Positions 12,854-23,950 of a DNA stretch of 64,000 bases are shown here, in pieces. The stretch is from Lumbricus rubellus. Taxonomy: Eukaryota; Annelida; Clitellata; Crassiclitellata; Lumbricidae. The notes below the pieces were generated by a model. That model made no database searches, had not been told where the DNA came from, and was given only the letters and a program-made list of their open reading frames with translations. Position 1 is the first letter of the stretch; each line of letters starts with the position of its first letter. Made by a program: the position numbers and the translations under genes. The DNA is taken from assembly GCA_945859605.1 (NCBI GenBank), contig OX243814.1, positions 32,772,475 through 32,836,474 of the forward strand, written 5' to 3'.

Positions 12854-13480
12854 TTTTATATAACAGCTCTTCAGTCTTCAAGGTAGGCTGTTCAAAAGCT
12901 CTCCCAGCCCAACCCCGGCTAAATAGGACAGTTTGAGATTCTTCAAGAACAAAGAGGAATGGCCCCTGGCCCTGGGTAATAAGCACAGTGTAACTGGGAG
13001 GCCATTCCAGGTGGTAGGTATTTAATGTTATTGGAGTATCCAGTATTGTATTGTATTTAAACATGTCTTAGGCACCTCTAGTAGGGTGAACCATTAAGAA
13101 ATGCTCCCATATACAAGGCCCTGTGAAAAGAAGCAGATTTTGAGAAGAGAGGACTTAGATTGCCAGACAGTATTGTAGAGCTAATATTAGAAAGCCTAGT
13201 TGTTTTGGTTATCATTTTCATTTTATTATGCATTATTTTATTATAGATCTTTTACTGTATTGAATTATTATTATGTGTTATTTTCTGTTTGCGTTTCAAC
13301 ACCGTTTTTGAGCAGTGGCGTTAATTTTGAAAGGTGGTTAGTTGGCGAAAGAAGAAAATTGACTGTTCATCGGGTCTGTGGTGTATATTACTCGTCAGTT
13401 GGTGGTTGGTGTTGGTGGTTGGTGTGCATTTGGAAGTGTTCTGCTGCTGTACTGTCTTCGGCTGGTTCCACTTAGAAGAA
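12854..13480. other. No gene recognised
   Basis: Right flank of the LINE copy. A minus-strand frame at about 12850-13064 is short and resembles no family I know. No repeat boundary is visible. Confidence 0.45.
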
Positions 13481-13792
13481 CAGCTGCTGCTGCTGCTGCT
13501 GCTGCTGCTGTGCTCTAGTCTTAGTTTTCTGGTTTTTATTTGCTGTGGGATGTTTTGTGATGGTTACATCTCTGTGTTGTGGGGCTATAATATGCATGCA
13601 TGTGTGTGTTTGTGTGTGTATGTAATACTATGTATGTATGTATGTATGTATGTATGTATGTATGTATGTATGTATGTATGTATGTATGTATGTATGTATG
13701 TATGCATACGTGTGTGTATGTATGTGTGATTGTATGTATGTGTATTCATTAGATGCATTTATATAGCGCCTCTTCAAGGGCGCTACTCAGGC

Positions 13793-13825
<33 letters not shown>
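13481..13825. repeat. CTG, GTAT and TA microsatellites around a SINE/LINE tail fragment
   Basis: (CTG)n at about 13482-13510, (GTAT)n at about 13627-13740, and (TA)n at 13797-13824. Between the last two, at about 13750-13792, is a short minus-strand fragment of the tail shared by SINE and LINE copies here (GCGCCTCTTCAAGGGCGCTA). Confidence 0.9.
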
Positions 13826-13827
<2 letters not shown>

Positions 13828-14377
13828 TGTGTGCGGTATGTGTATATATGCATTTGTGTATGTATCCATATTTTTATGTATGTGTATTATTGTGTATAGA
13901 ATATATATTTATATGTATGTGTATACTGCTAGCCTATATGTGTGGATTTTCATGTATGTATGCATATGCTTATGTAGATGTGTTTGTATGTATTGTATAT
14001 GGGAACAGTTATGCATTGCAATGTAATTCAAAGACCGCTAAAAGCTGCAATGTAAATTGTTTACATTTAGATAGGTGGTTGCCATCCATTCTGCTTGACA
14101 ACCTGTGGCAACAGAATACAGAATGCTCCTGGATAACGTTGTCATGGTTTTTTCATAGTTGTTTAAAACGGTTTTTGTTTTTTATTCGCTCCCAAAAAAC
14201 GTGGTTTTTTCCCCATCGTTTTATTCCGTTTTTTATGTAACGATATTTATTTATTTTCTGTCTCTTATTATTTTCCTTAATTTTATTTTTTCCTGATATT
14301 CCTTACGTTTTCAGCCCGATTTGAAGGTTTCAGCTAACTGTTGTCATTATTTAATTGTCTAACGTCATCATTTAAGA

Positions 14378-14840
14378 CAGGGGTGTCAAAGAGCTGGCCC
14401 GCGGGCCATTTCTGGCCCGCCGACGATTATTTTTTGGCCCGCGGACCCTTCCCTAAAGATTAAAAAATTCGAGAATAAAAGTTTAATTTTTTATATTTTA
14501 CAGTCAGCGCCAAATACATGGAGGTTTTGTCTTACTGACGTCATTTTTGCTCAGACGCACAGCTCTGTGTAGAGTCTGTAGACTGTGTAAAGTGTGTATC
14601 TATGGTTTCTGGTTGGTTGCCTGTTAACAAAATTATGAAAGTTACGAAGCACTTAGATTATTTAAAATGTTCTGGGAATTGGCTGACCAAGCCCGAAGTT
14701 CCCTCTCAGATCTCTACCCAATTTTGCTCGGGAAGCTTCGACACCCTGGCCCGCCACTTGTTGGAAGATGTTCATACTGGCCCGCCACTTGTTGGAAGAC
14801 GCTCGCACTGGCCCGCCGCTAAAAAAGGTTTGACACCCTG
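14378..14840. mobile_element. hAT-like non-autonomous transposon with 8-bp TSD
   Basis: The ends are CAGGGGTGTCAAA at 14378 and TTTGACACCCTG ending at 14840, an inverted pair with one mismatch. The octamer ATTTAAGA flanks it exactly on both sides (14370-14377 and 14841-14848), which is the hAT-type duplication length. The 463-bp interior has several GGCCCGC motifs near both ends, familiar from hAT elements of other animals, and no transposase. Confidence 0.92.
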
Positions 14841-15182
14841 ATTTAAGAGATACATGTAGCAGGTAAACAAGGGTTTTAATTTTAAAATGCCGTTTAAGAT
14901 GTAAAAAGTCAAATTATTTTCCAGTTCCGCTTTTTACCGTTTTTTTCTCTTGAATAAAACGACGTTTTTTTCCGGTTTTTTTAAATTCCGTTTCCATCGT
15001 TTTTTTATATCTATGTTTTTTTGCATACAGTCATGACGTTGCTATGGTTTCTTACTTTCAGATCATATCGTCATGACGTTGTCTCTCGTGTCACATGGTC
15101 AGGACTTCCTCTCAACGAACTTCACGTTCTTCGACTGCTCGCTGCACTCCACGTAATTATAATTAAAATCATTTTACTACTT

Positions 15183-15425
15183 AAAAATAACTATATATAT
15201 ATATATATAAAATATATATAACTGAGCTATGAAATGGTAAAAAAATTAATATTACATACAATTGTGTGTTTGTATGTGTTTGTATGTGCACTTGTTATAG
15301 CGCCCCTTCAAGCTCTCTCCTCAGAAGTGCTCTAGACTGCAGCGCAGACACTGCATCGGAGTTTCACACTGAAGCACTGAACAATTGCGAGTGAAGAACT
15401 TGCCCAAGGTCCCTACAGCGACTTG
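15183..15425 (-). mobile_element. SINE fragment with TA tract
   Basis: A (TA)n run at about 15190-15212 is followed by a minus-strand SINE copy from about 15275 to 15425. It starts with the GTATGTGCACTTGTTATAG terminus and includes the body, but the tRNA-like head is missing. Confidence 0.75.
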
Positions 15426-17100
15426 TGACAGTATTGTCTGCGTATGGGAGCCACTACAGTTAAGACTGTCTGATATATGCAGGACGACGAATGTGGCCTA
15501 GAGCTATACACTGCAGGAACTGGTGAGGTTGCTGGACAAACTTGAACAGTGGCACCGAAAACTGGTTTTGCTCTGATATCAGACACTACACGTTTGTGAG
15601 CGTTCTAGCAAGCACTAGTGTCTGCAGACACGTTACCCTTTCAGGTGAACCTCACGTCATGTACATTATTCGACATGTATATTATTTCCAACTAAATTTT
15701 GCATATGAAATTATTCCCCGTTGCGTCGTTCGATCAATCATTTTGCGCAGATAATATGCAGAGGACGGTCATCGGACATAAGTGATGCATGATATTATTT
15801 TATGCACCGGGCATAAGGGGTCGCTTTCGTGGCAGAGCTGGGAGTTTAAAAATACACGACCAGAACGCTGGTTCCGAGGAGGAGGAGGAAGCGGACGAGG
15901 GGAGAATGGTATGCGTGGTCAGTCGCAGCTTACTTACAATCGTATGCTCAAGGGACGACCGACAACGACGACGACGACGAGATGGTGATGATTATGATGA
16001 CGACGACGACGAGGCACCTGGTCATCCATCATCCCTGGCGATCGGTCAGTGACTGGCGACTTGACAGGCGCAGAGACGGGCGATACTACCGGCTGCGCAT
16101 ATGAAAACTGCCGCCGCCGTTTCTGCTGCAGTAGCGCGGTTTTTGTTGTTGTTGCGATATTAATAAAGTTCCCTACGCCATCGCCATCGCCACCGCCGCC
16201 ATTGCTGATATTAATCTGCCAACCCGCTTCTTCGCCGTCGTCCGCCGATATTAGTCTGGTATACCGCGTTCGCTGGCTCGCAGCTCGCTCGGAACTCGCT
16301 CGGAGGAGACGTATTCATTCGTCTTCCGGCCGCCATCGATTTTCCGTCACTCGTGACGCGCCGGTGACGCGTCAAACGATAGGTGTCGTGTCCTACGTGA
16401 CGCTGCTCCATGTGACAGGCTGCGTGACAGCTAAAACACAGCCAGCGCCGGTGGGGACGGGGTGGGGAGGGGTGTTGCGGGTGTCGGATTGCAGTAATTG
16501 GATTCTGCCATTTACCCTCTGCTTCCACCCTATCACTCCCTAGTCGACGTGGCTAAGAATAGGGTGCCATCGCTAGGACCATGGTGGGGGTTGAGCTGGG
16601 AAGTGGTGGTGGTGGTGGCACTATGAGCCTGTATATGGTTACACTGTTGTGGTCGTAAGTTCAGATGCCAGTGACAGAGAGAGGCATTCCTGTTTGCATC
16701 TGCGTTGTCCTACAAGATGTTAACTCGATGAAGAAAGCAAATGTCAGCGAATTTGAATGAATGAGTGTAAAGCTTTCAAGTTGTCATTGTGGTGATAAGA
16801 ATCAGAAGCGGAAGAAGAAGAAGAGGAGGAAGAAGAGGAGGAAGAAGAGTAGGAGGAAGAAGAGGAAGAGGAAGAGGAGAAGCTATCCTATCCAGATTCT
16901 ATTCAGGTTCCACCAGACTACCACCAACCCTACCATCACCGACAACCACCGTAGCACCACACTGTCTCCTCGGCTTGACCTCCAGGATTTTGACCTGGCA
17001 ACGGAACGAAAACGGCACCTCTGGCTATTGCGGACTTGATTTTGATATAGCACCGGTGAATAAGCTGGTCTCTCTGACATGGCTTTCTCGAATTACATTT
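15426..17100. other. No gene recognised; GC-rich and purine-rich patches
   Basis: The block at about 15950-16450 is relatively GC- and CpG-rich, with CGACGA and GCCATC triplet runs, and could be a regulatory or CpG-island-like segment. Open frames there resemble nothing I know. A GAAGAAGAGGA purine tract lies at about 16800-16885. Confidence 0.4.
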
Positions 17101-17214
17101 ATATGCGTTCACGCATATTCATATGCATATTCATACATATGCATTTATCCATATTCATACACATGTATGTATACATACATATTCATACTTATGCATTTGT
17201 GCATATTCTTACTT

Positions 17215-17261
17215 ATGTATCATACATTATTCACATAATATGTGAATAATGTATGATACAT
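17215..17261. repeat. Perfect 47-bp palindrome (22-bp arms)
   Basis: The 22 bases at 17215-17236 are the exact reverse complement of 17240-17261, separated by three bases. It sits at the end of a CATA/CATT-rich tract (about 17100-17220). Confidence 0.93.
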
Positions 17262-17278
17262 GTATGAATTGTATGATG

Positions 17279-17327
17279 CATGAGTATGCATGAATGCATA
17301 TATTATATGCATTCATGCATACTCATG
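17279..17327. repeat. Perfect 49-bp palindrome (24-bp arms)
   Basis: The 24 bases at 17279-17302 are the exact reverse complement of 17304-17327 around a single central T. It begins 17 bp after the neighbouring palindrome. The arms are ATGCAT-rich. Confidence 0.93.
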
Positions 17328-17895
17328 AGAATGCATTCATAGATAATGCATGCAATTAGTTTGCAGAATGCATTTGAATTAATTATATTGGCATATTATT
17401 TATTGCTACTATTGTTATTATTATTATTATATTTATTATTATTATTTTTATTATTATTACGTGTATAAACTACGAGTGGACGACGCACTCATTCGTCTGT
17501 GCTGAAACTGAGATGCCGACGACGTTGAAATGAAAAATTAGATGGATCTTATCTGCGACAGGCGTTTCCTGCAAGTGTTTATCCTCTCTAGTCAACTTGA
17601 ACCTGAAAGGTCAGCACAGACACGGTGGCACTGCTTCCTTATAACATGAATCACTGTGACGGGAATTCTCTTATATTGCATGCCTTCGGTCATGTAAACA
17701 CGACGAAATGAAATAAAACCGAGCTTCCTAAAAAAAACAACTGTAAAAAAGGTCTGCTTCGTACAATCGTGTTATTGCGTTGACTTGATGCGTTGGTTGC
17801 GGACGGTCTGTTTATATATTGCTGGATGGTATTGTGTTGAGTTCGGCTGGATCTACAATAACGGTACACGTTGTCGTTTAGGGTGTGGCACCTGA

Positions 17896-17966
17896 TTAAC
17901 CCTATCCCGACCAAAGTGTAGTGAATGGTTACAGAAATCCTATACCTGTGGTCATGAAAGGGTTAA
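17896..17966. mobile_element. piggyBac-like 71-bp MITE (copy 1)
   Basis: Begins TTAACCC at 17896 and ends GGGTTAA at 17966. The arms pair as an imperfect hairpin (CGACCA near the left end, TGGTCA near the right). TTAA flanks and CCC/GGG termini are the hallmarks of piggyBac-type ends; no coding capacity. Its right end recurs inside each unit of the adjacent 52-bp minisatellite. Confidence 0.75.
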
Positions 17967-18189
17967 ACCATGTGTGCTGTTGTTATTTCTTTGTGATGTG
18001 GTCAGGAAAGGGTTAAACCGTGTGTATGCTGTTCTTATTTCTTTGTGGTGTGGTCAGGAAAGGGTTAAACCATGTGTATGCTGTTCTTATTTCTTTGTCA
18101 TGTGGTCAGGAAAGGGTTAAACCATTTGTACGCTGTTATTATTTCTTTGTCATGTGGTCAGGAAAGGGTTAAACCATGTGTATGCTGTT
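17967..18189. repeat. 52-bp minisatellite, left part
   Basis: About four full units starting at 17977, 18029, 18081 and 18133, with a fifth begun at 18185. Each holds a CTGTT..TATTTCTTTG segment followed by GGTCAGGAAAGGGTTAAACC, the end of the adjacent MITE. The array is interrupted at 18190 by the LTR retrotransposon and resumes at 25741. Confidence 0.92.
18185..18189. repeat. Left TSD of the LTR retrotransposon (CTGTT)
   Basis: CTGTT at 18185-18189 is repeated at 25741-25745, bracketing the element. Five bases is the usual duplication length for Ty3/gypsy elements. Confidence 0.9.
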
Positions 18190-19220
18190 TGTAGCGTTTA
18201 TCTAACTAGGCCGTGAATTCGAGTTAGAAAATTACTGGACTCCTAATATCATAGCACAAGAGAACCAATATTAATAATGAAATATATATTTAAAATAGAA
18301 AGTCAACATACATCAATGCCGTAACCTAATTACTTATTTGGCGTTGATTATTAATAATTATTATATTCTAATTATTCTTATCTGATCTTGACAGATGAAA
18401 GTTTCTTCGGAATATAGTTCAGCTTCTTGTGTAAACTGTCTTGCTCGAAGTTCGATGAATATGCAACCATGTGCTTCGAATATGATGTGTGAGAATAATT
18501 TCACTGTAGAAGAATTCGGTCTATGACGAACCGAGTCATCTCCAATGTTTATGTAGATTCACAACACCACCATCAGCCGTTGAATTCAAATAAATGTGAT
18601 GCGTCGCAATGCAGGCGAACACACACAAGTCACCGATCACCCAAAGTGATACTCGACAACGTCTGAATATTCTTCCAACCAACCGTCAATCGTTCCACAA
18701 CCACACACGTCTTGACCAAAAGGTTCCAAAACGAGCCACCAGAATCTATTCAGCAGAATTCTGTCTCGCAACCTATTGTCCTCACACGACGCTTCAATAT
18801 TCTATTGACCACGTCCAACAACTCTCTTCCTGGCCGCCAAATATAACTTTTAGAGAAGATTGTTTCTACAATCCAACTCTCTCTTTTGACGTTCATGCAC
18901 AGGAATCCCTTATTCCTGTTTCAAAATCCTCTGACGTGTAACTTTTCGGTTTTAAATCGATTTCCACGTCCCTGATTCGTCTATTTACTTTTAACCGTCA
19001 ATGTCAAGGTAATTGCCATGACAACGTCATGACGTCACGTTGCGTTGCTAAGTTACCACATCACGTGACTTATAATTTCAAGTTATATTGCTCATTTTCG
19101 CCAAATGATTAAATAACTAAACAACGCCAGTAATTACTCTATCTTAACTCTTACCTATAATTAAGAATTAATATTGATAACAAATTAGTTTAATCGATAA
19201 TAGCGCAATAATTCGCTACA
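18190..19220 (-). repeat. 3' LTR
   Basis: Starts TGTAGCG at 18190 and ends CGCTACA at 19220, so the termini are 7-bp inverted repeats of TG..CA type. It matches 24710-25740 along its length, with one difference noticed. A 110-codon frame on the opposite strand (18609-18941) is present in both LTRs and is probably incidental. Confidence 0.95.
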
Positions 19221-19240
19221 AATACCCCTCCTTCGAAAGT
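19221..19240 (-). other. Candidate polypurine tract
   Basis: Read on the minus strand, the bases just upstream of the 3' LTR are purine-rich (GAAGGAGGGGTATT, ending at 19221). This is the expected position of the plus-strand primer for reverse transcription. Confidence 0.7.
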
Positions 19241-19386
19241 CTGTAATCAGGCTTTAACAACTTACCTAATTATCTATTCACTACTTTTTCATCAACTTCC
19301 TTACTCTACCTTACAATACAACACAACATAACTGAATTATATCTTATCTACATCTAATCAGTACTTACTATTGACTTACTTAAGTA

Positions 19387-22300
19387 CTAGGTCAAACCTC
19401 TACTCAAATAATCAGAAACTACATTACTGCTTCCCTTAATGTATCGAATTGTAAAGCAATAATTTTGAAGGGCAAGACTCCACCTCATCACTCGTGCATT
19501 CTTCATCCTCCCTTCTTTCATGTATTGTAGTCCACAGTGGTCAGTCTCGATCACAAACTTTCTTCCACACATGTATCGATCAAATCTACTGATTCCCCAC
19601 ATTATGGCTAGACATTCCCTCTCTTCTACTGAGTATCGCATCTCTCTTTCCAATAGTTTCCTACTAGCATATGCAATTGGATGGTTTGTTCCTTCATACT
19701 GCTGAATAAGAACACAACCTATTCCTTTTCCTGATGCATCTGTCTGTATAATGAATTCCTTCTCGAGATCTGGCAACCTAAGGATTGGTGTCTTGGCTAG
19801 TGCTTCTTTCAACTGCTTAAAACTTTCACCTAATTCCTGGTTCCATTCAACAGTATTAGGAGCAGACTTATTGGTTAAGTCGCTCAACGGAGCCATTACT
19901 TCTGCGCAATGTGGAATAAATTTTCGATAATAATTTATTGCTCCTATGAAACTTCTCACTTGTCTCTTTGTCTTTGGTTGTGGCATGTCCACAATCTTAT
20001 CAACAGATTCTCCCTTAGGGCTAATATCGTCGTTGTCCAATGTATGGCCTAGAAAATCTATTCTGCCATATCCCAATGAACACTTCTTAGGCTTCAATGT
20101 CAAATGAGCCTTCCTCACTCTCATGAAAAACTCTCTTAACGTCTTCATATGTTCATCCCAACCTCTTGTATGAGCAAGTATATCATCCACATAGCTCTCC
20201 AAGTTCTCTGTTCCATATAGTATTTTTCGTATCAATCGATTGTAACTGGACGCACTATTGACCAGTCCAAATGGAAGTACATTAAATCTATACAATCCAC
20301 TCGCACAGATAAATGTCGTCAAGTCTTTCGATTCTTCACTCATTGGTATCTGCCAATACCCTTTGCAGAAATCGAATTTACTATACACCTTGCTTCCACT
20401 GAGTTTGTTGAAAATATCCTCATTCGACATCATTGGTTCTGGATCGAATACTGTCACTTTGTTGAGTTGTTTATAATTGCAGCAAAGTCTATTACTTCCA
20501 TCTGCCTTCTTAACAACTACCAGTGGCGCTGCATACGCTGCTTCTGATCTTTCTATAATTCCATTTTCCAACATCGTCTCTAATTCCTTGTTTATCTCCG
20601 CTTGAAGATGATATGGCGTTGGATAAGCTCGCAACCGAATCGGTTCATCACTCGTCAGATGAATCTCGTGCTTAACCATATCTGTCCTTCCTGGTTTATC
20701 ACTGAATATGTCTTCATATTCTCTCAATAATCCCTCTAACTCTCTTTTCTGTTTTTCTTCCAATTTAGGATTGATATCCACATCTTTGTAAGTTTCCGTT
20801 TGTTTGCTTACATATAAACTCAATATTTCTTCATCTTCATCTTCACCATCTTTACCATCATGTACTATCGCCGATACGTACGCTGACGTTTCTACATCAT
20901 CCTCTCCTTCATTTCTCTCATAATACTTTTTCAGTATATTGATGTGGTACGTTTTGAGTTTTCCACCCTCAATTTCCACTTTGTAATCATAATCTCCTAT
21001 TTTACCTCTCACCACATATGGTCCCTGCCATTTAACAAGCATTTTATTGTTACAACTGGGTAACAGCAATAAAACCTTATCTCCTACATCCAACTTTCTG
21101 TAACGTGCCTTCTTATCATAATACTTCTTGTTCTTGTCATTGGCTTTATGTATGGCCTTCTGTGCCATGTCACATGTTTCTTCTATTCTTTCTCTCAAAT
21201 CAGTCATGTATGAATAAACATCTTTTACTTCATCTTCCACTTTCTCATTTGTCCAAAGTTTCTTTAATATCTGTATCGGTCCCCTACATGACCTTCCAAA
21301 GATTAATTCAAAGGGTGTGAACCCGTGATTTTCATGTACAGTATCACGTAATGCGAACAACAAAGGTGCCAGGTATCTATCCCATTCCTTGACCTGTTCA
21401 CCTATCAACTTTCTCAACGTTGCTTTGATTGTCCCATTAAGTCTCTCCACACATCCATTTCCCATAGCATGGTACGGGCTAGTAAAAGTATGCTTGATTA
21501 ACAACATCTTGTTAACCTCAGCCATCAGTTCTGAAGTGAATTGGCTTCCCCTGTCAGTATGGATTTTCTGAGGTACCCCCATACGACAATAAAAATTGAA
21601 CAAGGCTTCAGCCACCTCCTCTGTAGTTATACCTTTAAGCGGAATTGCTTCTGGGTATCTGGTACTCAAATCAATTATCGTTAATATATAACGATAGCCC
21701 CTTGATGACATCGGCTCTATCACTCCGATAATGTCTACACAGACATGTTTGAATGGTACATCTAGTACCGGAAGATGTCCCATCGGTGCTCTGTAATTCA
21801 CCTTTTTGTCCACCGACTTTTGGCATATATCACAGCTCAGGACATACCTTCTAATATCTTGTCCTATCGATGGCCAATAAAATTCATCCACAATCTTATC
21901 ATGAGTTTTCTTCATACCCAGATGTGCTGACAATAGCGAGTTATGGGCCACTGCTAATACTTTATCTCTAAGTTCTTTCGGGACCATTAATTGCCACTTT
22001 GCATCATCTTTCGATTTCTCCTTGAATCTTCTATACAACAGTCCGTTCTTCTTCACATAAAGAACCTCTTCTGTTATATTGTCATCATCACTCCAAGCTA
22101 TTGCTTTGTTCCAAATTTTCTTCAAAGTTTCATCTTTCCTTTGTAATTCTTGGATTTCCTTCGTCGTTATATTCAAATTCGGCATTTCAGTGACTTTCAG
22201 CGGTTTGTATCTAGTTACTTTCTTAGACTCCGCTCTGGTTTCCACTGCTGCTGTCATTTGCCGTACGTCATCACTCTCTACGACGTCATCCATTACATCA

Positions 22301-22461
22301 TCACTTAATTCGTTCTTGACGTCACACACAAAACGAACTTTCTTTTTAACTCTTTGTCCTTGTGATTCCACACTCAAGGATTTCTCAATTATTCTTTTTA
22401 TTATCAATCCTTTCCGATCTCTCATCTTTATTCTCGGTATCTTCTTTATCATTCTGATCAC
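19387..22461 (-). CDS. pol: pol polyprotein: integrase, then reverse transcriptase and RNase H
   Basis: A 1024-codon uninterrupted frame. A zinc-binding HHCC segment (H173, H180, C210, C213) is followed by the integrase core with D243, D303 and E339, a DD35E spacing. A GPY/F-like KWQGPYVV lies near residue 495. After an acidic linker, reverse transcriptase runs from about 610 with the YVDD box at 757-760. RNase H follows with D908 (TDASG), an ERE motif, D974 (ETDH) and D1017 (VSDYLSR). The integrase-first order is the notable point. Pol overlaps the end of the gag-protease frame by at least 77 bases and lies in the +1 frame relative to it, so a frameshift or re-initiation would be needed. No inactivating change was seen in this frame. 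Confidence 0.93.
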   Translation of the reverse strand: MIRMIKKIPRIKMRDRKGLIIKRIIEKSLSVESQGQRVKKKVRFVCDVKNELSDDVMDDVVESDDVRQMTAAVETRAESKKVTRYKPLKVTEMPNLNITTKEIQELQRKDETLKKIWNKAIAWSDDDNITEEVLYVKKNGLLYRRFKEKSKDDAKWQLMVPKELRDKVLAVAHNSLLSAHLGMKKTHDKIVDEFYWPSIGQDIRRYVLSCDICQKSVDKKVNYRAPMGHLPVLDVPFKHVCVDIIGVIEPMSSRGYRYILTIIDLSTRYPEAIPLKGITTEEVAEALFNFYCRMGVPQKIHTDRGSQFTSELMAEVNKMLLIKHTFTSPYHAMGNGCVERLNGTIKATLRKLIGEQVKEWDRYLAPLLFALRDTVHENHGFTPFELIFGRSCRGPIQILKKLWTNEKVEDEVKDVYSYMTDLRERIEETCDMAQKAIHKANDKNKKYYDKKARYRKLDVGDKVLLLLPSCNNKMLVKWQGPYVVRGKIGDYDYKVEIEGGKLKTYHINILKKYYERNEGEDDVETSAYVSAIVHDGKDGEDEDEEILSLYVSKQTETYKDVDINPKLEEKQKRELEGLLREYEDIFSDKPGRTDMVKHEIHLTSDEPIRLRAYPTPYHLQAEINKELETMLENGIIERSEAAYAAPLVVVKKADGSNRLCCNYKQLNKVTVFDPEPMMSNEDIFNKLSGSKVYSKFDFCKGYWQIPMSEESKDLTTFICASGLYRFNVLPFGLVNSASSYNRLIRKILYGTENLESYVDDILAHTRGWDEHMKTLREFFMRVRKAHLTLKPKKCSLGYGRIDFLGHTLDNDDISPKGESVDKIVDMPQPKTKRQVRSFIGAINYYRKFIPHCAEVMAPLSDLTNKSAPNTVEWNQELGESFKQLKEALAKTPILRLPDLEKEFIIQTDASGKGIGCVLIQQYEGTNHPIAYASRKLLEREMRYSVEERECLAIMWGISRFDRYMCGRKFVIETDHCGLQYMKEGRMKNARVMRWSLALQNYCFTIRYIKGSSNVVSDYLSRGLT

Positions 22462-23950
22462 ATTTAATCACGTCATCTGTAGTGTCATTTACTACTAGAT
22501 ATTTTAAACCTTTGATCCGACCGATAATTACTGGTTTCACCGGTTCCTTCATCACCATCGCTTCAACGTTCCCGGTAAAATATTCGCTTTCAATATTAAT
22601 CCTTGCTGTCGGAAAATTTCTCAATGTTCCATCGACTAATATGCATTGCGTTTCTCTTCCCGTGAAATCGCTATCATTGACTAGTGATCTCTTTATAATG
22701 CATGTACTCGATCCCGAGTCATACAAACAACTAGTACTCATTCCATTCACCTTTATCTGACCTTCATTTTTATTCTCTAAGTCACTGTAGTCATCTCTCC
22801 TTTCTTTAACCACAGTACTTGCTGCCATCTGTATTGGTAATCCCTCTTTACTTCCTTCGACTTTATCTTCCACGTCTCTTGCAACTTCGCCTAATTTTAA
22901 CATTTCATTTGCTTGCGCTATCTTGTATACTCTGTTCTCGTAGATTTGCACAGCTGCTGCTGTATGTTTAACAACTCCCTTTTGTTTGTGCACACAATCG
23001 TACGCTTTGTGCCCGTTTCTGCCGCACGCGAAACAAGTTATCTTATGCTCAGCCGCCTGTTCTCTTTCACGACTGAATCCTCTGTTCATATTCCCACTAT
23101 TGTTCATATCTCTGTTATGTCTTATTTCTCCTCTCCCTCTATTCATGTTTCCATTAAATCTCTCTCTAGATTTATCATCGAACTGTTTCACATTCGGTCT
23201 TTCGTTACTGAATTTTCCTGTAGGTCGCAAATTACTCTCAGCATATTTATATCCGTGTGCTTCGATATACGACTCTGCACAACTCAAGGTGTCCTCTAAA
23301 CTCATCTTACCTTTTTCCTTGATAAACATCTTGAGTTCATTGCTGCATGTCAGAAAAAATTGATCCTTCAATAACAGACCCTCCATTCCTTCATAAGTTT
23401 TCTCGAATCCGGCCTGCAGTAACCACTGCTGCATATATCTCCTCAACCTATGCACAAAGTTCGAAGGTGTCTCACCTGATTCCATTTTACTCGTCTTAAA
23501 TTTGGTGCGGTATCCACCCTCTGTCAATTGAAATCTCTTTAATAGGTGTTTCTTCAAACACTCGTAACTCTGCGTTTCCTCCGTCGATAATCTTTGATAT
23601 ACCTCTAGCGCTTTTCCTTCAAGATGCTTAGCCAACATCAGAGACCAATTCTCTGTTGCTACTTCGCATGCTGCGCACGTCCTTTCAAATCTTAAAAGAT
23701 ACGCATCCAGGCAATCTTTATTTTCGTTAAATATAGGAAACTTGATGTCCTTCATCCCTTTATTATGGTTATGGTTTCTTTGGTACGAATCATCGCCAAC
23801 CATCGTGAACGTGGCTTCACCTCGATTCTGACAATTCCTAGAATCTATCTCCTTAATTCTCATTTCACATTCAAGCCTTTTGATTTCCAGATCCATATTT
23901 AGCCTAGCCTGACATTCGGCTGCTTCCCGTTCAAGTCTGGCCTCATTCAC
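22385..23950 (-). CDS. gag: gag-protease frame, downstream part
   Basis: A 521-codon frame. It starts in the Arg/Glu-rich repeat region of gag, continues through a capsid-like helical segment, has a CX2CX4HX4C zinc knuckle (CFACGRNGHKAYDC, about 23035-22990) and ends with a retropepsin-like aspartic protease marked by LYDSGSS (about 22725). The apparent start is not the true gag start. The frame continues one that begins at 24363 and is broken by a 4-bp deletion near 23985. Gag would package the element RNA; the protease would process the polyprotein. Confidence 0.85.
   Translation of the reverse strand: MNEARLEREAAECQARLNMDLEIKRLECEMRIKEIDSRNCQNRGEATFTMVGDDSYQRNHNHNKGMKDIKFPIFNENKDCLDAYLLRFERTCAACEVATENWSLMLAKHLEGKALEVYQRLSTEETQSYECLKKHLLKRFQLTEGGYRTKFKTSKMESGETPSNFVHRLRRYMQQWLLQAGFEKTYEGMEGLLLKDQFFLTCSNELKMFIKEKGKMSLEDTLSCAESYIEAHGYKYAESNLRPTGKFSNERPNVKQFDDKSRERFNGNMNRGRGEIRHNRDMNNSGNMNRGFSREREQAAEHKITCFACGRNGHKAYDCVHKQKGVVKHTAAAVQIYENRVYKIAQANEMLKLGEVARDVEDKVEGSKEGLPIQMAASTVVKERRDDYSDLENKNEGQIKVNGMSTSCLYDSGSSTCIIKRSLVNDSDFTGRETQCILVDGTLRNFPTARINIESEYFTGNVEAMVMKEPVKPVIIGRIKGLKYLVVNDTTDDVIKCDQNDKEDTENKDERSERIDNKKNN

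Noticed and set aside
16049..16543. 164-codon frame in the GC-rich patch
   Set aside because: Low-complexity Pro/Ser content and no resemblance to a known family; GC-rich DNA gives long frames by chance.
18609..18941. 110-codon plus-strand frame repeated at 25129-25461
   Set aside because: It is duplicated only because it lies in both LTRs, runs antisense to the element, and resembles no known protein.
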